From Streptomyces sp. NBC_00247 (lineage in GTDB: Bacteria > Actinomycetota > Actinomycetes > Streptomycetales > Streptomycetaceae), in the NCBI RefSeq assembly GCF_036188265.1, contig NZ_CP108093.1:2418001-2482000 (forward strand): DNA of 64,000 nucleotides. Direction: 5' to 3'. Shown here piece by piece: positions 22,931 to 32,285 of this stretch. The notes under the pieces were generated by a model. That model ran no database searches. It had not been told where the DNA came from and saw only the letters and a program-made list of their open reading frames with translations. The translations under genes were made by a program, and so were the position numbers. Positions within the stretch are counted from its first letter, which is position 1. Each line of letters opens with the position of its first letter.

Positions 22931-24703
22931 ATGCCCTCTCCTCTCATATCCAGGCTCGCCATCGCGCTGACATTCACCACAGTGGCCTCGGCCTCGATCA
23001 CGGGTACCGCCGCGACGGCCTCCCCCGCGCCGAGCGGCTCGCAGGCTGTTCCCGCCCGGGGGGCGATCGTGAACGCCGCGCGCTCCGCGGCCTTCGCGCA
23101 CTCCGCCAAGACCGGACTGAGCGGACTGAGCGGGCTGGTCGCCACGGACGTCATGGCCGACCGGAACGGCCGGCAGCACGTGCGCTTCTCGCAGACCTTC
23201 CGGGGCATTCCCGTCATGGGTGCCGACATCGTTGTCCACCTCAGCAGCACTTCCGGGTACCTCGGCGTGACCCGCGCCGCCGACAGAGCGGTCTCGGTGC
23301 CGTCGGTGGCGGCGAAGGTCACCACCGGACAGGCCCGCGCCAAGGCCGCCTCGGTGGTCTCGAACGGCTCCGCCTCGACTCCTCGCCTGGTGGTGCGGTT
23401 CCACCAGGGCACGAGCATCCTCGCCTACCAGGTGGGGGTGTCCGCGGGCGCGGACGCGGCAGCCTCCCGCTCGGTACTGCTCGACGCGGTGACCGGCAGG
23501 GTGGTGAGCGACGCGGCGGCCCTGGACGAGTTCATCTCGCCCAAGCTGGAGAACAAGCTCCTGGCCCTGGGAGAGCGCGCGAGACCTGCCAAGACCACGA
23601 CCACGCCCGCGTTCGCACCGGCGGCCAGGCGGTTCGTCGCCTCGTACCCCGCCCCGGCGGTGGGCACCGGCGCGTCGATGTACGACGGCACGGTGACCCT
23701 GAACACCACCCAGACCGCGGCGTCCTCGTACACCCTCACCGACACCACCCGCGGCGGCGCCCAGGTCAAGAACGCCAAGAACAAGTCACTGTCGGAGTCG
23801 AGCGTCTTCACCGGCTCCACCGTCATGACCGACACGGACGACAAGTGGGGCAACGGCACCACGTCCGACACCAACACCGCCGGGGTGGACGCCCAGTACG
23901 GGATGACCTCGACCTTCGACTTCTACAAGAAGACGTTCGCCCGCAACGGCATCAAGAACGACGGCGCCGGCCCGCACGGCGTCGTCCACTACGCCCGCGA
24001 CTACGGCAACGCCGGGTGGAGCGACGGCTGCTGGTGCATGGTCTACGGCGACGGTGACGGCTCGACCTTCACCAAGCCGCTGACCCAGCTGGACGTCACC
24101 GGGCACGAACTGACGCACGGGGTGGTGTCGTCCACGGCAGGCCTGGAGACCGACTACGACGCGGCCGGCGACCAGATCGGCGAGGCGGGTTCGCTCAACG
24201 AGTCACTGGCCGACATCTTCGGCTCCGCCGTCGAGTTCACCACCGACAACCCCACGCACGCCCCCAACTACCTGATGGGCGAACAGCTGGGCCTCGCGCA
24301 GGGGTTCCTGCGCCGGCTCGACCACCCGTCACTGGACAAGCTGGAGGGCACCGTCGACTACTGGAGCACGAAGGCTCCCAGTACGGAGGTGCACGCGGGC
24401 TCCGGCGTCTCCTCCCACGCCTTCTACCTGCTGGCGGAGGGCAGCGGGAGCAAGACCATCGGTGGCGTCCCCTACAGCTCGGCGACGTACGACGGTTCGA
24501 AGGTGACCGGCATCGGCCGCGACAAGGCGGTGGCGATCTTCTACCAGGCACTGACCCGGTACATGGTCTCCAGCACCGACTTCCACGACGCCCGCACGGC
24601 GACCCTGCAGGCCGCGGCGGACCTGTACGGGCAGAGCGGCACGGAGTACGCGGCGGTGAACAAGGCGTGGGCGGCGGTGAACGTCACCGCCGCCAACGGC
24701 TGA
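22931..24703 (+). CDS. Secreted M4 (thermolysin-like) neutral metalloprotease precursor
   Basis: 590 aa pre-pro-enzyme. Signal peptide (about 1-32), an FTP/PepSY propeptide with VRFSQTFRGIPVMGADIVVH (about 85-105), then the mature M4 domain from about residue 240. Zinc site: HELTHGVV (His392 and His396) and NESLADIFG (Glu at about 423). The catalytic His lies in TEVHAGSGVSSHAFYLL. A zinc endopeptidase that digests extracellular protein. Start: ATG at 22931; GGAAGGA lies about 11 bases upstream; an in-frame GTG at 22904 is less likely. Monocistronic. The leader contains a stable hairpin. Confidence 0.95.
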   Translation: MPSPLISRLAIALTFTTVASASITGTAATASPAPSGSQAVPARGAIVNAARSAAFAHSAKTGLSGLSGLVATDVMADRNGRQHVRFSQTFRGIPVMGADIVVHLSSTSGYLGVTRAADRAVSVPSVAAKVTTGQARAKAASVVSNGSASTPRLVVRFHQGTSILAYQVGVSAGADAAASRSVLLDAVTGRVVSDAAALDEFISPKLENKLLALGERARPAKTTTTPAFAPAARRFVASYPAPAVGTGASMYDGTVTLNTTQTAASSYTLTDTTRGGAQVKNAKNKSLSESSVFTGSTVMTDTDDKWGNGTTSDTNTAGVDAQYGMTSTFDFYKKTFARNGIKNDGAGPHGVVHYARDYGNAGWSDGCWCMVYGDGDGSTFTKPLTQLDVTGHELTHGVVSSTAGLETDYDAAGDQIGEAGSLNESLADIFGSAVEFTTDNPTHAPNYLMGEQLGLAQGFLRRLDHPSLDKLEGTVDYWSTKAPSTEVHAGSGVSSHAFYLLAEGSGSKTIGGVPYSSATYDGSKVTGIGRDKAVAIFYQALTRYMVSSTDFHDARTATLQAAADLYGQSGTEYAAVNKAWAAVNVTAANG

Positions 24704-24733
24704 GCACGGCCCCCGCTTCCGGCCGCCCCGGGG

Positions 24734-25720
24734 TCAGAGCGCCGATCCCCGCGGCTCGAAACCGGCGACCGCCTCGGCGAGGATCTCCTCGTGGAGCGGC
24801 CACTCCGTGTCGGGTGCGGCGACCAGCAGGGCGTACAGCCTGCCGTCCGACGCGGTGAACACCCGGTCGAGCACCTTGCGGCGGGTACCGGTCGCCTCGT
24901 GGTCGTACGCGTAGACCAGCTCGGCCGCGTCGCCGCCGTCCGGGGAGTCCACCGCCCCGACGCTGATCTCCTGGAACCCGGGGCTGGCCCTGCGGCTCTC
25001 GGAGGCGGCGTGCGCGGCGTCCAGGGCGCTGGTGAACCCGGTGACCTGCCAGACCTGGAGCAGCGAGGTGCCGTCCGCCGAGGTGTAGTAGACGCCGTGG
25101 TCGTCCTCGGTGCGGTTCTGCCACTCCTCGGGCACGGTGACGGTGAAGCCGCCCGGGTCGTCCACGGCCGTGTACCCGGGGCCTGCCGTCGCCGAGGTCT
25201 CCTCGTCGGTGGGGGCCGGTCCCTCGCCGGTCGGTTCGGCGAGGGACTCCTCACCGGTGCCCTGCCCGCCGGCCGCCTCCGCCACGGGGGCGGTGTCGGA
25301 GGCCGGCGCTCCCTGCGTCGCGGGGGCGGGGTCCTGGGCGAGCGTGAACCAGAGGGCGGCCGTGCACGCGGCGAGCACGCCGACCGTGAGCCCGGCGGTG
25401 AGCGGGGTGAACCGTTGCCACCAGGTCCCGTCGCCGTCCCCGGGTTCGACCTCGCCGACGAACCCGCCGGGGAAGCCGTCCGCGAACCCGCCCCGCCCGT
25501 CCGGCCCGTAGACGTACCCGGACCGCGTCGGACCGTCCGACGCCTGCGGGGGCGCGGGCGGCTGCGGCGGGCCCGGAGGCAGGGAGGGGTACCCCATCGG
25601 CGGACTCGGGGCCACCGGCGGGGAGTCCGGCAGGGGTGGCGGGGCGGCCGGCGGAGTGTGCTCCCCGGTCTCCCACCTCTGTGTCTCGTCGTTCCAGCGC
25701 GGCGCGCCGCCCCCGGTCAT
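24734..25720 (-). CDS. Proline-rich single-pass membrane protein with extracytoplasmic domain
   Basis: 328 aa. A cytosolic N-terminus of ~110 residues, very rich in Pro/Gly (starts MTGGGAPRWNDETQRWETGE, a WND-type motif seen in many Streptomyces membrane proteins), one membrane helix (GLTVGVLAACTAALWFTLA, about 118-136), a Ser/Thr/Glu linker, and an external domain (about 185-328: GGFTVTVPEEWQNRTED, YYTSADGTSLLQVWQV, WPLHEEILAEAVAGFEPRG) resembling PsbP/LpqN-like alpha-beta folds. Function unknown. It starts 3 bp after the stop of the GDHNTVT protein gene, so it is the last gene of a three-gene operon. Confidence 0.8.
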   Translation of the reverse strand: MTGGGAPRWNDETQRWETGEHTPPAAPPPLPDSPPVAPSPPMGYPSLPPGPPQPPAPPQASDGPTRSGYVYGPDGRGGFADGFPGGFVGEVEPGDGDGTWWQRFTPLTAGLTVGVLAACTAALWFTLAQDPAPATQGAPASDTAPVAEAAGGQGTGEESLAEPTGEGPAPTDEETSATAGPGYTAVDDPGGFTVTVPEEWQNRTEDDHGVYYTSADGTSLLQVWQVTGFTSALDAAHAASESRRASPGFQEISVGAVDSPDGGDAAELVYAYDHEATGTRRKVLDRVFTASDGRLYALLVAAPDTEWPLHEEILAEAVAGFEPRGSAL

Positions 25721-25723
25721 CGG

Positions 25724-26104
25724 TCAGCCTCCCAGCAGGGCCGCGAGTTCATGGCCGACCGCGACACCCGATGCCAGCGTCGCGACGAAGGCACCGGCCG
25801 CCTCCATGGCGTCGCGGAGCCGGACGAGCCGCCCGGGTTCGGCGGCGCCGCCGGTCTCGATCTCCTCGGCCACGACGGCGAGTTCGGTGTCGAGGCGGCC
25901 GGTGGCGTCCGTCGCGACGAAGCGGGCGAGGTCCGCGCGCAGCTCCTTGACCGTACGCAGCAATTCCGCCTGGTCCTCGGCGACCGGCACGCTGTTCTGG
26001 TTCTGCGTCACGGTGTTGTGGTCGCCGATGGCGAACGCGCTGCCCGTCACGGAACCGATGCGCACACCGGCCGGCGGTCCCTGCTGGCCGTCCGTGCTTC
26101 CCAT
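25724..26104 (-). CDS. Small GDHNTVT-motif protein
   Basis: 126 aa, soluble. The N-terminus has a beta-type stretch RIGSVTGSAFAIGDHNTVTQ (residues about 14-33); the rest is helical (AEDQAELLRTVKELRADLAR, then a second amphipathic helix and a hydrophobic C-terminus AAGAFVATLASGVAVGHELA). The motif GDHNTVT is repeated near the C-terminus of the upstream partner, suggesting a shared oligomerisation or docking element. Start: ATG at 26104 with GGAGGGAG six bases upstream; ATG at 26110 abuts the ribosome site and is unlikely. Middle gene of a tight operon. Confidence 0.78.
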   Translation of the reverse strand: MGSTDGQQGPPAGVRIGSVTGSAFAIGDHNTVTQNQNSVPVAEDQAELLRTVKELRADLARFVATDATGRLDTELAVVAEEIETGGAAEPGRLVRLRDAMEAAGAFVATLASGVAVGHELAALLGG

Positions 26105-26129
26105 GGTCATCTCCCTCCGGTGGAGCGGG

Positions 26130-28037
26130 TCACTTCTTCGGGCCCTCGGCGGCGAGCGGCGAGGACGGTCGGGGGGACGACGCCGGCCTGCCGGCGTCGT
26201 GATCCGGTCCCGACCGGGGCTCACCGCCCGCCCTGGAGTCCGGCGACGCGTCGGAGGCGTCGCGTCGCTCCGCGCGCGTCCGGTTGCTGGTGACGGTGTT
26301 GTGGTCGCCGACGCCGATGGCGCTGTCGACCGCGGACTCGATGAAGACCCCGCCCGCCCCCACTTGGATGATCTTCTGCTCGAACTCGTCGGTCTGCCAG
26401 CCGGCTTCGCGCAGCGCCAGCCGTACCCCGCTGGTCACCCGGTCCTCGATGCTCTTGAGGTAGCGGTCGACGTCCATCTCCTGGAAGAGCGCAGCCCCGG
26501 TGTCCGAGGCGAGCTGCCGGACCGAGAGTCCGGGTCCCTCGGGAAGCGCTCCGCCGAAGCCCTCGGTGAGCCGGCGCCGTACGCCGACAGCTGTCTTGAA
26601 GAGCGTCGTCAGGGAGGCCACCAGGGAGTCGGGCACGCGGGTGGCTGCCCAGTACGCCTTGCCGAACCAGCTGTTGTTGCGGTGCTGGTGTGCGATCTGG
26701 TCCGCGTCCCGGAAGTACGGCAGCAGCGGCGTCAGTATGTGCGGGGCGACCTCCAGCATCAGCATCCCGCCCTGGGTGTGGACCCGGACGAAGACGGTGA
26801 CGACAACCTCTTCGCCCCAGCCTCCGACCCTGATCCGCAGGAAGTGGCGACGGCCTTCGCCGCCCTCCTCCAAGGCTGCCCGCCGGTGCGTCTCGAACCC
26901 CTCGGGCCCGTACGGGGCGTCCTGCCGCCTCGGCAGCCCTCGCACCGGGAGGAAGACGCACTCGTCGACCTCGAGTTCACGCAGACGGTCGCGCACGGCC
27001 TCTGCGGCCTGCGGCGATCCGTGCGGGGACGGCACCCGGAGCCCTTCGAGCAGCGGCACGATCCGGCGGAGGATGGCCGCGTTGTCGAGGGGTTCGGCCT
27101 CGGTGTCCGTACGCGAGCGGAGCTCGACGGAGAGGTTCCACGCACGACGGGTGTCGCCGCTCCCGCAGAACGGATCGGTCTCGTTGTACATGATCAGCGG
27201 GGAGTGCTGCTCGACGCGGATGCGGTCGCGGAGCCGGCGGAACCGGCCACCCGCGGACCGCTCGGCCGGGTCGGCGGAGAGGTCGGCGAAGTGCTGCGGC
27301 GAGAGATGGGTGCCCATCACCCGTGCCCACCGGTCGCGTTGGACGACGAGGAGGGCGGCGATCCCGGCGAAGGCCAGCAGGCAGAGCCACGGCAGTGAGG
27401 TGGGCATGCCCTCCAGAAGTCCGGAGAGGACGCCGGGCCCCAGGACGAACACGCCGAGGAGGCTGCCGGAGAAGCCGTCGTCCGACCCGTACGAGCCACT
27501 GGAGTCGTAGGAGTAGGAGGAGGAGTAGGAGTCGCCGTCGTCGAACCAGTCGACGGTGCCGCCGAAGAGGGCGCCGACGACGACCACCAGGAACGCGACG
27601 AGGAAGAAGCGTCCGTACCAGCGCATCAACAGGGCCGGGAAGACCCGGTAGAAGGGCGGCTCCGCGGAGGTTCCCCGTACGGCACGGGCGAGACCGATGT
27701 AGACGGCCGCCATGGCCGGCAGGAGGAAGACGCCACGGGTGACGTAGACCGCCAGCGCCCAGCACGCCAGGACGCCCGCCGCCCACCGGAGCCGGGTCCT
27801 TTGCGCCCACAGGGCGTGCGCCAGGACGCGGGTCGCGTCGAAGCCCGCGGACGGGGCGACGATGCGGTTCTCCTGGACGTAGAGGTGGTCGATCACCGCG
27901 TCGCGGAAGCCCTCGTCGTGGTGGACCCCGGCGCAGAGCAGTCGGCAGGCTTCGCTGCCCGACGGATGCACCGGCGGCCTCGCGCGCGGCTCGTCCCCGC
28001 CGGGGGGCTCCTGCGACGGCACGGAGGTCACGGACAC
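26130..28037 (-). CDS. Multi-pass membrane protein with Ser/Tyr-rich loop and C-terminal GDHNTVT motif
   Basis: 635 aa. Helices at about 65-105 (two or three: AAGVLACWALAVYVTRGVFL), 135-155 (FFLVAFLVVVVGALFGG) and 185-235 (LLGVFVLGPGVLSGLL, WLCLLAFAGIAALLVV). Between them is an unusual loop, SYSSSYSYDSSGSYGSDDG. The large C-terminal part (about 240-635) is soluble, alpha/beta then helical, and ends with AIGVGDHNTVTSN before a disordered Ser/Pro/Asp tail. No enzyme motif recognised. Start: GTG at 28037 with GAAGGGG five bases upstream; ATG at 28058 has no ribosome site. First gene of the operon with the two genes downstream. Confidence 0.75.
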   Translation of the reverse strand: MSVTSVPSQEPPGGDEPRARPPVHPSGSEACRLLCAGVHHDEGFRDAVIDHLYVQENRIVAPSAGFDATRVLAHALWAQRTRLRWAAGVLACWALAVYVTRGVFLLPAMAAVYIGLARAVRGTSAEPPFYRVFPALLMRWYGRFFLVAFLVVVVGALFGGTVDWFDDGDSYSSSYSYDSSGSYGSDDGFSGSLLGVFVLGPGVLSGLLEGMPTSLPWLCLLAFAGIAALLVVQRDRWARVMGTHLSPQHFADLSADPAERSAGGRFRRLRDRIRVEQHSPLIMYNETDPFCGSGDTRRAWNLSVELRSRTDTEAEPLDNAAILRRIVPLLEGLRVPSPHGSPQAAEAVRDRLRELEVDECVFLPVRGLPRRQDAPYGPEGFETHRRAALEEGGEGRRHFLRIRVGGWGEEVVVTVFVRVHTQGGMLMLEVAPHILTPLLPYFRDADQIAHQHRNNSWFGKAYWAATRVPDSLVASLTTLFKTAVGVRRRLTEGFGGALPEGPGLSVRQLASDTGAALFQEMDVDRYLKSIEDRVTSGVRLALREAGWQTDEFEQKIIQVGAGGVFIESAVDSAIGVGDHNTVTSNRTRAERRDASDASPDSRAGGEPRSGPDHDAGRPASSPRPSSPLAAEGPKK

Positions 28038-28372
28038 CGGCACCCCTTCGATGAGCAACCCGCGTCGTTCGCACGGGTGTTGCAGATGGGAAAGGACGCC
28101 AATGTAGCGGGCGGCGGAGTGGCGGTGCGAACTGATTGCGCGTCACGAGAGGGCCGTGCACGCAACCTTCACGTCCGCGCGTCGCAGCCCCTCCCCGCAG
28201 CCCTTTCCCGCAGGCGCGTCGCGGAGCCGGAGCACGACGGGGCCGGAACACGACGGGCCGGGCACTACGGGACCAGCCACACGGGGAACGGGCCACGACG
28301 CACCGGAGCGCCCGCACGGCCGATGCCGTACGGGCGCTCCAAAAGCCGGTGGGGCCGGGTGGCCCCTCAGGC
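28038..28372. other. Intergenic region between mdh terminator and GDHNTVT operon
   Basis: No gene found. The left end (28058-28135) should hold the leftward operon promoter; no convincing -35/-10 pair was found. 28228-28300 has imperfect repeats of an ACGACGGGGCCGG-like unit. The mdh terminator hairpin is at 28305-28340. Confidence 0.5.
28305..28340 (-). terminator. Hairpin terminator after mdh
   Basis: GGAGCGCCCGCACGGC (28305-28320) pairs with GCCGTACGGGCGCTCC (28325-28340), one mismatch in 16, with a 4-base loop. It begins 33 bp beyond the mdh stop on the leftward transcript. Confidence 0.8.
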
Positions 28373-29750
<1,378 letters not shown>

Positions 29751-29785
29751 GGTGTCCGTCCCTGTCGGGGGAAGGGACGGACACC
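29751..29785 (-). terminator. Distal hairpin terminator of folD operon
   Basis: GGTGTCCGTCCCT (29751-29763) and AGGGACGGACACC (29773-29785) form a perfect 13-bp stem with a 9-base loop. It follows the proximal hairpin at 29816-29842 on the leftward transcript, giving a tandem terminator. Confidence 0.75.
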
Positions 29786-29815
29786 GCGCGGGCCATGTGC
29801 CCGGGGGCTCCGCGC

Positions 29816-29842
29816 GGGCGGCCGTCCGCGCGACGGCCGCCC
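29816..29842 (-). terminator. Proximal hairpin terminator of folD operon
   Basis: GGGCGGCCGTC (29816-29826) and GACGGCCGCCC (29832-29842) form a perfect 11-bp stem with a 5-base loop, 17 bp after the DUF3017 stop. Confidence 0.75.
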
Positions 29843-29858
29843 GTCCGGGGTCCGGCCC

Positions 29859-30407
29859 TCAGCGGATCGTGAAGTGGACCGCGTCCTCCAGGAACGGGAC
29901 GTCCAGCCACGGCTGCGGCTGCGCCATCAGCGCGAGCAACACGATCAGCGCGCCCATCACCCCGTACGTGACCAGGTCGGTGAACCGGGACCGTACCGCC
30001 AGCATGCCGACGGACGGGACCGCCCAGCGCAGCACGGCCCCGGCCAGCAGGGCCACCCCGATCAGCAGGGAGCCGATCCGGAACGCCTCGGCGAACGGGT
30101 CGGTGGCCACGATCAGCAGCCCCAGGGCCGCCGTCACGAGCACCGTGAGCAGCGGCCACTGGCGGGCCGGTGCGGGGGCGTCGCCCGACGCGGCCCGACC
30201 GCCGCCCTCGGGGCGGGCGGTGTCGCGGGTCAGCGTGAACCGCCAGGACCGCCGGGCCGTCGACGAGGACGCGTCCTGCGGCGCCGCGGCCTCGTCGGGC
30301 TCGGCGGCGGGCCCCCCGGCTTCTCCCGCTGTCCCGGCGTGGTCCGCGTCGCCCGGGTCCCGCGTTTCGCGGCGGGCGGGGTCTGCCGGGCTCGTGGCAG
30401 CAGCCAT
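29859..30407 (-). CDS. DUF3017 membrane protein
   Basis: 182 aa. A disordered Ala/Pro/Glu-rich N-terminus (~85 residues) is followed by three membrane helices: WPLLTVLVTAALGLLIVATD, IGSLLIGVALLAGAVLRWAV and DLVTYGVMGALIVLLALMA. The family is regularly found just downstream of folD in Streptomyces, as here (83-bp gap), and has no assigned function. Start: ATG at 30407 with GGAAGGAA upstream. Confidence 0.85.
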   Translation of the reverse strand: MAAATSPADPARRETRDPGDADHAGTAGEAGGPAAEPDEAAAPQDASSSTARRSWRFTLTRDTARPEGGGRAASGDAPAPARQWPLLTVLVTAALGLLIVATDPFAEAFRIGSLLIGVALLAGAVLRWAVPSVGMLAVRSRFTDLVTYGVMGALIVLLALMAQPQPWLDVPFLEDAVHFTIR

Positions 30408-30490
30408 CGGGTTCCTTCCGGGTCTGCGGGAACGGAGTCGCGACCGGTCGGCAGACCGGACTCGCGAGGGCGGGGTCGGACGCGTCGGGG

Positions 30491-31369
30491 TCAGCCGGCT
30501 GCCGGGGCGTCGGCCTCGGCGGCGGCACGCTCGGCGGCCTCGACGACGTTCACCAGCAGCTGCGCGCGGGTCATCGGGCCGACACCGCCCGGGTTCGGCG
30601 AGATCCAGGCGGCGACCTCGGCCACGCCCGGGTGCACGTCTCCGACGATCTTGCCGTTCTCGTCGCGGCTCACGCCGACGTCCAGCACGGCGGCGCCCGG
30701 CTTCACGTCCTCGGGCTTGATGATGTGGGCCACCCCGGCGGCGGCGACGATGATGTCGGCCTCCTTGAGGTGGGCGGAGAGGTCGCGGGTGCCGGTGTGG
30801 CACTGGGTGACCGTGGCGTTCTCGGACTTGCGGGTCAGCAGCAGCGGGATCGGGCGGCCGATCGTGACACCGCGGCCGACGACCACGACGTGCTTGCCAC
30901 CGATCTCCACGCCGTGGTGGCGGAGCAGCTGGACGACACCCTGCGGGGTGCAGGGCAGCGGACCGGCCTCGCCCAGGACGAGACGGCCGAGGTTCATGGG
31001 GTGCAGCCCGTCGGCGTCCTTGGCCGGGTCCATCAGCTCCAGCACGCGGTTGGTGTCGATGCCCTTGGGGAGCGGGAGCTGCACGATGTAACCGGTGCAG
31101 TCGGGGTTGGAGTTGAGTTCGCGGACGACGTCCTCGATCTCCTCCTGGGTGGCGGTGTCGGGGAGTTCGCGCTGGATCGAGCCGATGCCGACCTGCGCGC
31201 AGTCCCGGTGCTTGCCGTTGACGTACCACCGGCTGCCCGGGTCGTCCCCGACGAGCAGGGTGCCGAGGCCGGGCGTGATGCCCCGCTCCTTGAGGGCCGC
31301 CACGCGGACGGTCAGTTCGGACTTGATCGCGGCTGCGGTGGCCTTGCCATCGAGAATCTGGGCAGTCAT
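30491..31369 (-). CDS. folD: Bifunctional methylenetetrahydrofolate dehydrogenase / cyclohydrolase
   Basis: 292 aa. Converts 5,10-methylene-THF to 10-formyl-THF through methenyl-THF, supplying formyl groups for purine synthesis (used by purN and purH 4 kb away). Family motifs: [19 protein letters not shown] (catalytic Lys53), [11 protein letters not shown], the Rossmann motif [17 protein letters not shown] in its actinobacterial form, and [18 protein letters not shown] at the end. Start: ATG at 31369, with GAGGATGGGGG upstream. Followed by DUF3017 as a probable operon. Confidence 0.97.
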   Translation of the reverse strand: MTAQILDGKATAAAIKSELTVRVAALKERGITPGLGTLLVGDDPGSRWYVNGKHRDCAQVGIGSIQRELPDTATQEEIEDVVRELNSNPDCTGYIVQLPLPKGIDTNRVLELMDPAKDADGLHPMNLGRLVLGEAGPLPCTPQGVVQLLRHHGVEIGGKHVVVVGRGVTIGRPIPLLLTRKSENATVTQCHTGTRDLSAHLKEADIIVAAAGVAHIIKPEDVKPGAAVLDVGVSRDENGKIVGDVHPGVAEVAAWISPNPGGVGPMTRAQLLVNVVEAAERAAAEADAPAAG

Positions 31370-31606
31370 GCCCCCATCCTCGCGGATGAACCCACCTGGG
31401 TACCAATTCAGGTCCGGTGGACGGACGCGTGAGGTTGCACTTGCACAACTACTACGCCAATCGAGTGGACAGGAACCGGCCAGCAGGACGACGATAAGGC
31501 GCGCAGCAATGCGGACCGTGCCGGGGGGACGAACCGTTCGTTTGCGCAGCAAATCCTCCGCGCGGGCCGTACCGTCCCCGCATCGTCACAACGGAGGAAC
31601 CTCGCC

Positions 31607-32203
31607 ATGAGCTTCGGCGACCCCAACAACCCTTACGGCCAGCCGCAGCCGGGCGGCCAGCAGCCCGGCGGCCAGCAGCCCGGATACGGCTACCCGCAGG
31701 GCGCGCCCCAGCAGGGCTACGGCTACCCCCAGGCGCCGTACGGCCAGGGCGGGTTCCCGGCCGGCCCGACCGAGATGCCGGGCGGGGTGAAGGCGGCCCG
31801 CGTGATGCTCTTCGTGATGGGCGGCCTCAGCATCATCGGCGCCATCCTCTTCGCGATCAGCGCGGCGGCCGTCGGCGCCGCGAAGAACGACGCCTCCCTC
31901 CAGGAGGACGTGCAGTTCCAGCAGCTCGCCGACTACTCGGGCGGTGTCCTGTGGGGGATCACCGTCTTCGCGCTGGTGTGGGCGGTGCTGGCCATCGTCC
32001 TCGGGGCGAAGTTCGGCAAGGGCGGCAGCGGCCTGCGTGTCACGGCCATCGTCTTCGGCGTGCTGACGGCGATCCTCGGCATCTACCCGTTCATCGTGGT
32101 CGGCCTCGTCTACACGGTGCTCGCCATCCTCGTCGTCGTCTTCGCGGCCAACAGCGACGGCAGCGCCTGGTTCAACCGTCACAAGCAGCCTCAGCAGTAC
32201 TGA
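31607..32203 (+). CDS. Small four-helix membrane protein with Gly/Pro/Gln/Tyr-rich N-terminus
   Basis: 198 aa. The first ~60 residues are a low-complexity PQPGGQQPGGQQPGYGYPQ-type tail, likely cytosolic and disordered. Four membrane helices follow (VMLFVMGGLSIIGAILF, GVLWGITVFALVWAVLAIV, VTAIVFGVLTAILGI, FIVVGLVYTVLAILVVVFA). Function unknown; such proteins are common in actinomycetes. Start: ATG at 31607 with GGAGG upstream. Divergent from folD; ends at a shared terminator with the DUF2079 gene. Confidence 0.85.
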   Translation: MSFGDPNNPYGQPQPGGQQPGGQQPGYGYPQGAPQQGYGYPQAPYGQGGFPAGPTEMPGGVKAARVMLFVMGGLSIIGAILFAISAAAVGAAKNDASLQEDVQFQQLADYSGGVLWGITVFALVWAVLAIVLGAKFGKGGSGLRVTAIVFGVLTAILGIYPFIVVGLVYTVLAILVVVFAANSDGSAWFNRHKQPQQY

Positions 32204-32226
32204 CACCCCGGCGCGACCGCCGACGC

Positions 32227-32268
32227 ACGAAGGCCGTGACTCCGCCGTTCGCGGGGCACGGCCTTCGT
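32227..32268. terminator. Bidirectional terminator
   Basis: ACGAAGGCCGTG (32227-32238) and CACGGCCTTCGT (32257-32268) make a perfect 12-bp stem with an 18-base loop, centred between the convergent four-helix membrane protein and DUF2079 genes. Confidence 0.8.
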
Positions 32269-32285
32269 CGTGTCCGGGCCCGGGG

